Of a stretch of 64,000 nt of DNA, positions 48,987 through 58,039 are shown piece by piece; positions within the stretch are counted from its first letter, which is position 1; the number at the start of each line of letters is the position of its first letter. A program made the translations under genes and the position numbers. Location of the stretch: the NCBI GenBank assembly GCA_038141425.1, contig JAYQIC010000005.1, positions 62,001 to 126,000 on the forward strand, read 5' to 3'. The notes beneath the pieces are model-generated. The model saw only the letters and a list, made by a program, of their open reading frames with translations, did not search any database and was not told the DNA's origin. The DNA comes from UBA7985 sp038141425. Its GTDB lineage: Bacteria; Pseudomonadota; Alphaproteobacteria; UBA7985.

Positions 48987-49704
48987 ATGGTGATCGAGGC
49001 CCGGGATCTGCAATTTTCCCGCCCCGGCGGGGCTTCTCGCTGGCCCTGCCTGCGTTTGCGATGGCGGCGGGGAGGCCATGGCCGTGCTGGGCTCGTCGGG
49101 TTCGGGCAAATCCACCCTGCTCGACCTGATCGGCGGGGTGCTGCGGCCGACGGGCGGGCGACTGAACCTGTTCGGGCAGGATGCCCGCGGGCTGAGCAGC
49201 ACCGCGCTGGATCGCCTGCGGGGCGAGCGCATGGGGCTGATCTTTCAGGAGCACAACCTGCTGCCCTTCGCGACCGTGCGCCAGAACGTGGCGCTGGTGG
49301 TCCGCTTCAGCGCGGCCCGGCGGGCGCGGGTGCAAGGGCCAGTCGACGCCGAAATCGAGCGGCTGCTCGCCCTGATGGGGCTGGAGCCTGCCGCCGTACT
49401 GGACCGCCGCGCCAGCGACCTTTCCGTGGGTCAGCGCCAGCGTGTGGCAGCGGCGCGCGCCCTGCTGGGTGCGCCGGATCTGATCATCGCTGATGAGCCG
49501 ACTTCGGCGCTGGATGAGGGCAATCAGGCGCGTTTCATGTCCCTGCTCAATGCAGCGCGTCAGGAAACCGGCGCGGCCCTGCTGTTCGTCACCCACGATC
49601 CCCGTCTGGTCGAAGGCTTCGATCAGGTGCTGCGGCTTGACGATCCTGCGCGGGCGAGGGCCTGCGACCAGACCAAGGGCCCTGACCAAGGGGAGGACGC
49701 CTGA
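48987..49704 (+). CDS. ABC transporter ATPase of the zinc operon
   Basis: LolD/MacB-type ATPase. Walker A GSSGSGKST, Q-loop FQEHNLLPFATVRQN, signature LSVGQRQRVAAARALL (LSVGQ in place of LSGGQ), Walker B LIIADEPTSALDE and the switch His in VTHDPR. A frame break near 49028 displaces the first 15 residues; the ATG at 48987 gives MVIEARDLQFSRPG. About 239 residues after repair. It starts 5 bases after the DUF1007 stop and overlaps the permease start by 1 base, so it is one transcription unit with zrgA. Confidence 0.9.
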
Positions 49705-50974
49705 TGCCCGGTTCCATGCTGGCGCTGGCCATCGGCTCGGTGCTCTCCGCCGCCTCAGTCTGGCGCTGACCGTGCTCACCATGGCGCTGTCGGTGGCGCT
49801 GTTCCTCAGCGTCGAGCGGCTGCGCATTGCGGCGAGAGACAGTTTCGACGGCACCATCAGCGGGGTTGACGTGCTGGTCGGCGCGCGCGGGGGTGAGCTG
49901 GGTCTGTTGCTCTATACCGTGTTCCAGATCGGTGACGCGGCGCCGTCGATGCGCTGGAGCAGCTTCGAAGACCTCGCCGACGACGACCGGGTCGAATGGA
50001 GCGTGCCGATCAGTCTTGGCGACAGCCACCGTGGCTACCGGGTCGTCGCCACAACATCCGGTTTCTTTGACCACGTCAAAACCGGGCGCGAGCGCCCACT
50101 GCACTTCGCGGAGTCAAGCGGAGAACGGATCGACGACGTCGGTGTGGTTGTCGGCGCGCAGGTGGCGCGGGACCTGAACTACAGTCTCGGCGCCCTGATC
50201 GAGATTCAGCACGGTCTGGCCTCGGCCGGTGATCGCAGCCACCGGGATCAGCCGCTGCCCGTCACCGGGATTCTGGCACCCACGGGTACGCCCATCGACT
50301 ACAGCCTGTTCGTCAGCGTCCGAGCCTTCGAGGCCCTGCACAACGGTTGGCGCGGCAGCGTGCCTTCAACCACGGCGCTGGACGTGCGCACGGTTGATCT
50401 GTCTGACCCGGCCTTCACCCCGTCGCTGATAACGGCGGTCTATGTCGGCATGAAGTCCAAGCGGCGGATCTTCCAGATGGTCGAAGACGTTGAGGACTAC
50501 GGCCCCGAGCCGCTGACCGCCGTGCTGCCCGGTGTCACCCTGTCCCAGCTCTGGGTGCTGGTGGGCAGCGCCGAGCAGGCATTGCAGTTGCTGGCGATCC
50601 TGATCGTCGTGGTCGCGCTGGCGGGGCAGATCACCCTGCTGCTGGCTACGCTCGACCTGCGCCGACGCGAGATCGCGATTTATCGCGCGCTCGGGGCACA
50701 GCCGGGCCTGATCGGCGGCTTGCTGGTGCTCGAGGCGCTGGTGATTGGTCTGATCGCCGCCGCCGTCGGGCTGCTGCTCGCTATCGTCGGAACGGCGCTG
50801 GCCGGGTCCGTGCTCGGGTCGGTTTTGAAACTTGATCTGGGCGCGACCCTGCTCACCCCTTCCCAAGCGCTGGCGCTGCTCGCATTTATCGGGGTGAGCG
50901 CCGCCAGTGGTGTGCCGGCCGGCCTGCTCGCCTACCGCACGTCCTTGCAGGACGGCATGCGCGCCCGCTTCTAG
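49704..50974 (+). CDS. FtsX-like ABC permease of the zinc operon
   Basis: FtsX/MacB-type permease: one N-terminal membrane helix (LSLALTVLTMALSVALFLS), a large periplasmic domain, then three helices at the C-terminus around LLAILIVVVALAGQITLLLA, LEALVIGLIAAAVGLLLAIV and LLAFIGVSAASGVPAGLLAY. The RRREIAIYRALGA motif of this permease family is present. A frame break near 49757 splits the first helix. Starts on the last base of the ATPase gene. In Vibrio, ZrgB/ZrgC have the same domain types, so it is the likely transport partner for ZrgA-bound zinc; how such permeases import metal is not settled. Confidence 0.88.
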
Positions 50975-51037
50975 GGCGCAGACCTCGGGGAGACCGGAAC
51001 CATCAACCTGCTCAAGATCTTCGCGATTGCAATCACC

Positions 51038-51598
51038 GTGCTGATGGCGCTGGCCGTGGGCGCCCTGTTCGTGGCGCAGCGTGTGCTGGTGCCCGGTGGG
51101 GTGGGGTCAGCGCCCGAGGGCGTGTCGCTGGCCTGGTCCCTGCTGTTGCCGGAGGAGGCACGGGCCGCCTACGACGCGCTCGACGACGCTGCTGCTGTCG
51201 CCGAGCCCGACCCCGAGCTGCTGCTGATCGCGGAAACCAGCACCGATGCCACGCTCGACGGGCAGATGCTGTCGATTTCAGGCTTCATGGTTCCGCTGGA
51301 TAGTGACCGGCGCTCGACCCGACAGTTCCTGCTCGTTCCCTATCAGGGGGCCTGCATCCATACCCCGGCCCCGCCGCCCAATCAGGTGATCTCGGTCTAT
51401 TCGGACAAGGACGCACGCCGCTTCCACAACTGGCAGCCGGTGACCATCACCGGCCGCATGAGCGTCGCCCGTGACAGCACGGCGCTGGCTGAAGCAGGTT
51501 ACGTCATGGCGCTGGAACGCATCGAGGCCTTCCGCGAAGACACGGCTGGCGAAGGCTTTGCGATTGCCGAAGGCGCGCACGACAGCCCTTTGCTCTGA
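51038..51598 (+). CDS. DUF3299 domain protein of the zinc operon
   Basis: The conserved DUF3299 block is SISGFMVPLDSDRRSTRQFLLVPYQGACIHTPAPPPNQVI, giving a beta-rich periplasmic domain with one Cys and one His. The GTG start at 51038 gives 186 residues, but an in-frame ATC at 51002 follows GGGGAG by 8 bases and would add a full hydrophobic N-terminus (LLKIFAIAITVLMALAVG), so the real start may be 51002, with a miscalled or unusual codon. Last gene of the zinc operon; ZrgD/E-like accessory role is inferred from position. Confidence 0.85.
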   Translation: MLMALAVGALFVAQRVLVPGGVGSAPEGVSLAWSLLLPEEARAAYDALDDAAAVAEPDPELLLIAETSTDATLDGQMLSISGFMVPLDSDRRSTRQFLLVPYQGACIHTPAPPPNQVISVYSDKDARRFHNWQPVTITGRMSVARDSTALAEAGYVMALERIEAFREDTAGEGFAIAEGAHDSPLL

Positions 51599-51706
51599 TC
51601 CGATCCGGTCTAGGTCTTGATCCAGCCCTTCAAAGGGCACTGAGCCGATTGCGCCCGGCGTTAAACGGGTTCAGGGTGCTTGAACCTTATTCCCGGAGAC
51701 CGCCCG

Positions 51707-52912
51707 ATGTCCCCCACCCACGAAGCTGCCGCTGAGACCATGCCCGACTTCAGTGACCGCGCCCGACTGCTGGTCATTGTCGGCCTGACCCTGTCCGTGG
51801 TTATGGTCGGCATTTCGCTGGGCGGGCTTATACCGTGGCTGTCGCTCAAGCTGGAAGCCCGGGGCACCAGCGCCGTCACCATCGGGCTGGTCGCGGCCGC
51901 CAACCCGCTGGGGATCATGCTGGTTGCGCCCTTTGCCCACCGCATCGGCATGCGTCTGGGCATGGGCTGGAGCATCCTGCTGTTCGAAGTCATCGCGCTG
52001 CCGGGCATCCTGCTGCTGCTGGTGTTCGAGTCAGAGGTGGCGTGGTTCATCCTGCGCTTGCTCGCGGGCTTTGCCATGGCCATTCCGTGGATCATCGGTG
52101 AAACCTGGGTCAACCTGATCGCCCGACCTCAGTGGCGCGCGCGGGTTATGGCCTTCTACACCGCCGGGGTCGCAGCGGGCTTTGCCCTCGGGCCATTGGT
52201 GCTGTCGGTCGTCGGGATCGAGGGTCACCTGCCGATCCTCGTGTTCGGCGGGCTCGCCGTCTGCGCCATTTTGCCGATTTTTGTGATCTGGCGGTTTGAG
52301 ACCCCGCTGGGCGAAGCGCCGACGCAGGGCTTCTTCGGCCGGATTTTCTCCATGCCCGTGCTGTTCATGGCCATCATTCTTGCCGCCATGGCGGACACCG
52401 TTGCCCTGACCTTCCTGCCGATCTGGGGCAAGCTGCTGGGGTACAGCGAGCAACTCTCGCTGCTGTTTGTCTCCATCGTGCTCGTTGGCAATGTCGTCCT
52501 GCAGCTTCCCATCGGCATGGTTGCCGACCGCATCGGCATCCGCCGGACCATGGTGTACTGCGGTATTGTCAGCCTGATCGGCCCGTTCTTGCTGGTGATG
52601 TTCGGGTCGACGCTGGTGCTGCTGGTACCGCTGCTGTTCCTCTGGGGCGGGGCGGTCTGGGCGCTGTATTCTCTGGCGCTGGCCGAGCTGGGACACCGGC
52701 TGACCGGTGCTGCGCTGGCCGCCGCCAACGGCGCGCTGGTCTTCGTCTACACCCTCGCAAACGTCATCTCGCCGCCCGTCGCCGGTGCGGGGCTGGAACT
52801 GGTCCCGCCGCACGGCTTCATGGTTGTGATCGTGGTCGCAGCGATTGCCTTCCTGACCCTTGCCTGGGTGCGGGGATCGCCAGAGCAGCGCTCCACTCAG
52901 CCCGAAGCGTGA
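51707..52912 (+). CDS. MFS transporter (YcaD-like)
   Basis: 401 residues from the ATG at 51707 (MSPTHEAAAETMPDF); twelve membrane segments, complete. LARGTSAVTIGLVAAANPLGIML, PWIIGETWVNLIAR and the late LALAELGHRLTGAALAAANGAL blocks are typical of the YcaD-type MFS group. Preceded by CCCGGAGACC as ribosome site. Stands between the zinc operon and the polyamine-type ABC genes; not clearly part of either. Substrate unknown. Confidence 0.87.
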   Translation: MSPTHEAAAETMPDFSDRARLLVIVGLTLSVVMVGISLGGLIPWLSLKLEARGTSAVTIGLVAAANPLGIMLVAPFAHRIGMRLGMGWSILLFEVIALPGILLLLVFESEVAWFILRLLAGFAMAIPWIIGETWVNLIARPQWRARVMAFYTAGVAAGFALGPLVLSVVGIEGHLPILVFGGLAVCAILPIFVIWRFETPLGEAPTQGFFGRIFSMPVLFMAIILAAMADTVALTFLPIWGKLLGYSEQLSLLFVSIVLVGNVVLQLPIGMVADRIGIRRTMVYCGIVSLIGPFLLVMFGSTLVLLVPLLFLWGGAVWALYSLALAELGHRLTGAALAAANGALVFVYTLANVISPPVAGAGLELVPPHGFMVVIVVAAIAFLTLAWVRGSPEQRSTQPEA

Positions 52913-52969
52913 TCATGCTTTGCCTGCGAGAAAACTGCCCGTAGCCCGTCTGCGTGAGGTGACAGCGGC

Positions 52970-52997
52970 TTGACGGCACTGCAGGGCAAAATTACTT
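52970..52997 (+). promoter_or_regulatory. Possible promoter of the polyamine-type ABC operon
   Basis: TTGACG (52970-52975) and TTACTT (52992-52997) are 16 bases apart, 67 bp before the first permease gene. Only a partial match to consensus. Confidence 0.3.
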
Positions 52998-53063
52998 GCC
53001 CCCAGCGGTCAAAATCGCCCATGGTCACCCCTTGAGTTTTCCGTGTTTCCGGGGAGATAGCGC

Positions 53064-53924
53064 TTGATTTTGAGCCGCGAAAGCCGGCAGGGACTGACCC
53101 TGATCAGCCCGCCCTTTCTCTACGCCATGTTGATGCTTGCGGCCCCCATGGTCATGGTGGTCACCTTCAGCTTCTGGACCCAGAATTATCTCGATCTGGA
53201 CCGTACCCCGACCTTCGCAAAATATCGCGAAGCCTGGACCGGTGAGATTTTCCGCGTGCTGATGCTGCGCTCCCTGATGATCTCGTTCTTCGTGACCATC
53301 GTCACGGTTTTGCTGGCTTTCCCGATCGCCTATTTCCTGTCGTTCCATGTCAAGCGTCAGAAGGCGCTGTGGCTGTTCCTGATCACCATCCCGTTCTGGA
53401 CCAGCTACCTGCTGCGGATTTTCCTGTGGAAGGTCATCCTGGGTTACAACGGCGTGCTGAATTCAGCCTTGATGGGGCTGGGCCTGATCGACGAGCCGCT
53501 GGACTTCATCCTCTATAACGTACCGGCCGTAATCATCACGCTGGCCCACGCCTGGGCGCCCTTTGCCATCCTGCCGATCTTTGTCGCGCTGGAACGGATC
53601 GACCGATCGCTGCTGGAGGCCGCCGAAGACCTCGGCGACGGCCCGGTGCGGCGGTTCCTGCGGGTGACGTTGCCGCTCGCCATGCCCGGTGTGCTCGCCT
53701 CGACCCTGATCGTCTTCATCCCGACCGTGGGTGACTTCGTGACCCCGCGGCTGGTCGGCGGCCCCAACGGGGTGATGATCGCTAACCTGATTCAGGTCTA
53801 TTTCAGCAAGGCCAACAACGCGCCGCTGGCGACCGCGCTCGCGGTGTCCTCTATGCTGATCGTTGCGTCGATCAGCCTCGTGATCTTCCTGATCGGACGC
53901 AAGATCGGAGGGCGGACGCAATGA
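53064..53924 (+). CDS. Polyamine-type ABC permease (PotB-like)
   Basis: Six-helix permease of 286 residues from a TTG start with GGGGAG 8 bases upstream. The EAA loop LLEAAEDLGDGPVRRFLRVTLPLAMPG is intact and the order of helices matches PotB/PotH. Its stop overlaps the next permease start (ATGA). Substrate class (polyamine or another cationic amine) is inferred from similarity to Pot systems. Forms an operon with the second permease, the ATPase, a Rieske oxygenase and a methyltransferase. Confidence 0.9.
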   Translation: MILSRESRQGLTLISPPFLYAMLMLAAPMVMVVTFSFWTQNYLDLDRTPTFAKYREAWTGEIFRVLMLRSLMISFFVTIVTVLLAFPIAYFLSFHVKRQKALWLFLITIPFWTSYLLRIFLWKVILGYNGVLNSALMGLGLIDEPLDFILYNVPAVIITLAHAWAPFAILPIFVALERIDRSLLEAAEDLGDGPVRRFLRVTLPLAMPGVLASTLIVFIPTVGDFVTPRLVGGPNGVMIANLIQVYFSKANNAPLATALAVSSMLIVASISLVIFLIGRKIGGRTQ

Positions 53925-54750
53925 ACATCGGGCGCTTCTTTTCCCGTAACTGGCTGACTGGTTACGCCGTCGTCTACATGCTGGTGCTCTACCTGCCGGT
54001 GGTTTTGCTGCCGCTGTTCGCCTTCAACGCCTCGACCATCATCGCCTTCCCGCTGACCGGCTTTACGTTCGAGTGGTTTGGCGTGTTGTTCGAAACGAGG
54101 GCTCTGCACCAGGCGGTGCAGAACAGCCTGATCATCGCAGTGATCACCTCGATCCTGAGCACGCTGCTCGGCCCCCTCGGCGCCCGCGCCATGGTCCGCT
54201 ACCGCTTCCCGCTGAAGCGCGGCATCGTCGGCCTGATCATGGTGCCGCTGATCCTGCCTGAAATCATCGTCGGCGTGTCGCTGCTGGTGCTGCTGATGCA
54301 GATCGGGATCAGCCTGTCGATCTGGACCGTGATCGCCGGTCACGTGCTCATCTGTGTGCCGTTCTCGGTCGCCATTCTCAGCTCGGCCTTCCAGGGCTGG
54401 ACCCGAGCCTAGAAGAGGCTTCGATGGACCTTGGTGAGACCCGCTTCGGCACCTTCCGCCGGGTGATCATGCCGCTGATCCTGCCCGGGATCATTTCGAG
54501 CCTGCTGATCACCTTCACCATTTCGCTCGATGAATTCATCATCGCGTTTTTCCTGACCGGCACGGACGTGACCCTGCCGGTGTATATCTGGGGGCAGATG
54601 CGCTTCCCGACCAAGCTTCCCTCAGTCATGGCACTGGGGACGATCCTGCTGGTGCTTTCCGTATTCCTGCTGGTGCTGGGCGAGGTGTTCCGCCGCCGCT
54701 CCGCCAGCCGTCAGGGCCAGGATGCATCCGCGACCGGAGGACTGATGTAA
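53921..54750 (+). CDS. Polyamine-type ABC permease (PotC-like)
   Basis: Second permease. N-terminal NIGRFFSRNWLTGYAVVYMLVLYLP, then a typical core; EAA loop LEEASMDLGETRFGTFRRVIMPLILPG lies after a frame break near 54400. About 276 residues repaired. Its end is directly followed by the ATPase ATG. PotC/PotI-like on position and layout. Confidence 0.9.
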
Positions 54751-55845
54751 ATGACACAGAACGCCATCATCGAAATCGAAGGCGTCAGCAAGGCCTTTGG
54801 CTCCGTCACCGCGCTAAGCGGCGTCGATGCGACCATCCGGGAAGGCGAGTTCTTCTCCCTGCGCGGCCCGTCGGGCTGCGGCAAGACCACGCTGCTGCGC
54901 CTGATCGCCGGGTTTGACGAGCCGACCGACGGCACTGTTGTCATCGCCGGACAGTCGATGGCGGGCATCCCCGCCAACAAGCGCCCGACCAACATGGTGT
55001 TCCAGAGCTACGCCATTTTCCCTCACCTCAGCGTTGCCGATAACGTTGGCTATGGCCTCAAGCGCAAGCAGATGTCGCGGGAGGAAATCAACCGCGAAGT
55101 CACCGACGCGCTGGCCATGGTCGACCTCGCCGGCTACGGCAACCGCGCGGCGCATGAACTCTCCGGCGGTCAGCGCCAGCGGGTCGCCCTCGCGCGGGCG
55201 CTGGTGATGAAGCCGAAGGTGGTCTTGCTCGACGAACCGCTGTCCGCGCTCGACAAGAAACTGCGCGAACAGATGCAGGTCGAGCTGCGCCAGCTGCAGC
55301 AGCAGATCGGCATTACCTTCATCCTCGTTACCCACGATCAGGAAGAAGCGCTGATCATGTCCGACCGCATCGCGGTGCTGTTCGAGGGCGAGATCGCCCA
55401 ACTCGACACCCCCGAAGCGCTCTACCGGCGCCCGGTCAGCAAGCGCGTCGCCTCCTTCATCGGGGTGATGAACTTCCTGCCTGCCACCGTGACCGCCAAG
55501 GCCAAGGGTGCACTCGCTGTCGATATTCCGTCTCTGGGCAAGGTCAGCCTCGCCGCTGGTCATGCGCCCGAGGGCCTCGACCCCACGTCGGTCAGCACCG
55601 TTGGCGTTCGCCCTGAAATGCTGACCATCCTGTTCGACGACGCGGAAAAGGCCGAGTGCGAAACCACCGGTGAAGTGACGGCCACGTCTTACTGCGGCGA
55701 CATGACGTACTACAGCGTGCTCCTGCCCAAAGCAGATGAGGCTGTAACGATCTCCATGCGCAACACGGCGGGTCGCTCCATCGTCCCGGCAGGCACCAAA
55801 GTCCGCGTCGGATGGGGGGCTGAGTCGGTCGTGCTGTTCGACTGA
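54751..55845 (+). CDS. Polyamine-type ABC ATPase (PotA-like)
   Basis: 364 residues, complete. Walker A GPSGCGKTT, Q-loop MVFQSYAIFPHLS, signature LSGGQRQRVALARALV, Walker B VVLLDEPLSALD, switch THDQEEAL; a C-terminal TOBE domain (about residues 235-364) is typical of PotA. Starts at the base after the permease stop (TAA then ATG). The binding protein for this importer is probably the PotD-like gene on the opposite strand at 58-59 kb. Confidence 0.95.
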   Translation: MTQNAIIEIEGVSKAFGSVTALSGVDATIREGEFFSLRGPSGCGKTTLLRLIAGFDEPTDGTVVIAGQSMAGIPANKRPTNMVFQSYAIFPHLSVADNVGYGLKRKQMSREEINREVTDALAMVDLAGYGNRAAHELSGGQRQRVALARALVMKPKVVLLDEPLSALDKKLREQMQVELRQLQQQIGITFILVTHDQEEALIMSDRIAVLFEGEIAQLDTPEALYRRPVSKRVASFIGVMNFLPATVTAKAKGALAVDIPSLGKVSLAAGHAPEGLDPTSVSTVGVRPEMLTILFDDAEKAECETTGEVTATSYCGDMTYYSVLLPKADEAVTISMRNTAGRSIVPAGTKVRVGWGAESVVLFD

Positions 55846-55868
55846 ACGCCACCGCACGAGGCAGAGCC

Positions 55869-57105
55869 ATGAACCACCATCGCCCCATATCCACCCCGCG
55901 AACGGTTGCCGACCTGCTCGCGGGATACCGGCCGGGTTTTGCGATGGAGCAGGCCTTCTACGCCTCCGACGAGATATTCGCTGCTGATGTCGAAGCGGTC
56001 ATGATGCGCGAGTGGCACTTCGCCGGGCTGGCCAATGAAATCCCCGGCGCAGGTGATTATTTCCTGTTCGACCTGCTCGACGAGTCCGTCATTCTGGTGC
56101 GAGGCGAGGACGGGCAGGTGCGGGCCTTCGCCAACGTCTGCCGCCATCGCGGCTCGCGCGTCTGCCTCGAACACCGGGGGTCGGCGCGGCAGTTCGTCTG
56201 CCCCTACCACGCCTGGACCTACAACCTCGACGGCAGCCTGCGCCACGCGCGGCTGATGGGGCCGGAGCTGGATCAGGACGGGCTGGGGCTGAAGCCGGTG
56301 GCTTGTGAGGTGTTCCACGGCCTGATCTTCGTTTCGCTGGCCGATAATCCCGCCAGTTTCGATCAGCTGCGCGCCGAAGTCGACGGCCCGTTGGCGCCCT
56401 TCGGCCTCGACCGCACCCGGATTGCGCACCGCGAAAGCTATGAGGTGCAGGCCAACTGGAAGCTGCTCGTCGAGAACTATAACGAAGTGTTACCACTGCG
56501 CACCCGCGCACCCGGAATACCGCCGCACCCACCCCACGCACCTGAGCGCGGATCGGGTCGAGCCCTTCAACCTCGCCATGGAAGAGCGCGCACGCGGGCT
56601 GGGCATCCCGACCGACTTCATCGACCGGGTCGGCCCCGGGCTGTGTCCGCCGGGATCGGTGGATTTCTCCTACAGCCGCCATTCGCTCTACGAGGACTAT
56701 GACACCGGCAGCGACAACGGTAAGCCGGTGGCGCCCCTGCTTGGCTCGCTGCAGGGCTACGATCAGGGCGCCATGGACCTCTACGTTGGCTTTTTGAACC
56801 CGCTGCTGGTCTACAACGATCACGCGGTCATCTATCGCTTTATCCCGATCGACCGGGAGCGGTCGGTGCAGGAGATCCTGTGGCTGGTCCACGAGGATGC
56901 TGAAGAAGGCCGCGATTATGATCTGCAGCGGCTGACGTGGCTCTGGGATGCGACCACCAAGGCCGACAAGCACATCATCGAGAAGAACCAGAAGGGGGTG
57001 AATTCCCGCTTCTACCAGCCCGGCCCGCTGGCTGAGATGGAAGCCTTTACCCAGCGCTTCATCAACTACTACTTCGAACGGCTCGGTGCGCTGGGTGACG
57101 GCTGA
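55869..57105 (+). CDS. Rieske non-heme iron oxygenase, quaternary-ammonium type, in ABC operon
   Basis: Second Rieske oxygenase alpha subunit. Cluster C91-x-H93 (CRHRG) and C111-x2-H114 (CPYHAW). An extra G near 56487 hides the iron site, which otherwise reads ENYNECYHCAPAHPEYRR, with the bridging Glu of CntA/GbcA-type enzymes. About 412 residues repaired. Placed 23 bases after the ABC ATPase and 29 bases before the next methyltransferase, so the importer probably feeds this oxygenase. The sequence differs clearly from the Rieske protein at 44-45 kb. Confidence 0.9.
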
Positions 57106-57133
57106 GGCAACGTCAGAGGAGGAGAGGGGACCC

Positions 57134-57914
57134 ATGACCGAAGAAGAAATGCTCTACGACGATACGCATATCGCGCTGCTCGAAGACATTTGGGGCGAGG
57201 GCTTCCTGTCGCCCGGTGGCCCGGATGAGGTCGGCCGCGTGCTCGAAGGGCTGGACCTGAGCGGCAAGACCGTCCTCGACATCGGCTGTGGCTCCGGCGC
57301 GATTGCCGTGCTGCTGGCGCGGGACTATGGGGCCGGGTCGGTGGTCGGGATCGACGTCGAGGATGACGTCTGTAACGCTGCGGCACGGCTGGCGGAGAAA
57401 GAAGGCGTCGCCGACCGGGTCAGCATCCGCAAGGTGGTCCCGGGGCCGCTGGACTTCGCCGACCAGAGCTTCGACGTGGTGTTTTCCAAGGACTCGATCA
57501 TCCACATCCCGGACAAGGAAGCGCTGAGCGCCGACGTGTTCCGCATCCTCGTGCCCGGCGGCTGGTTGGCGGCTTCGGACTGGCTGATCGCGCACGACGG
57601 CGAGCCCTCCCCGGACATGCAGGCCTATATCGCCGCCGAGGCGCTGGAGTTCGCCATGTCCTCGCCGGGGCGCTATCAGCGCGTTGGAGCAGGCCGGGTT
57701 CAAAAACGTCACGCTGCGCAACCGCAACCCCTGGTACCGCGACGTGGCGCAGGGCGAGCTGGCCATGCTGACCGGCGCAGAGCGGGCGCGGTTCGAGCGT
57801 GATCACGGCGCGGACTTCATCGCCGAGACCGTGGAGACCTGGACCAAGATGGTGCGGGTGCTGGAGAGCGGTGAGCACTGCCCCCACCATTTGCTCGGTC
57901 AGCGGCCGCTCTGA
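57134..57914 (+). CDS. Class I SAM methyltransferase (phosphoethanolamine N-methyltransferase-like)
   Basis: The N-terminus WGEGFLSPGGPDEV with VLDIGCGSGAIAVLLA and VVGIDVEDDV recalls the phosphoethanolamine N-methyltransferase family; FSKDSIIHIPDKEA and LVPGGWLAASDW follow. ATG at 57134 after AGGAGGAGAGG. A frame break near 57685 shifts the last 76 residues, which end KMVRVLESGEHCPHHLLGQ. About 259 residues repaired. Last gene of the ABC-Rieske operon, followed by a strong terminator. Whether it methylates or, with another partner, demethylates the imported compound is unknown. Confidence 0.87.
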
Positions 57915-57941
57915 TCAACCTCGAAAAACGGCATAAAAAGC

Positions 57942-57977
57942 AAAACCGCCCCGAGACAGCAGCCTTGGGGCGGTTTT
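57942..57977. terminator. Bidirectional terminator between methyltransferase and PotD-like gene
   Basis: AAAACCGCCCC / GGGGCGGTTTT (11-bp stem) with a 14-base loop and a T-run on the + side (A-run on the other), between convergent genes. A strong bidirectional terminator. Confidence 0.93.
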
Positions 57978-57988
57978 TCAGTTTTGGC

Positions 57989-58013
57989 CGTAGCCCGGAG
58001 TAACCGGGCTACG
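57989..58013. repeat. GTAGCCCGG REP-like hairpin
   Basis: CGTAGCCCGG / CCGGGCTACG with a 5-base loop, directly after the terminator. This motif is a common dispersed REP element in proteobacteria. Confidence 0.65.
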
Positions 58014-58039
58014 GTGCTTTGGTCTGTCGCCAGACTGGC

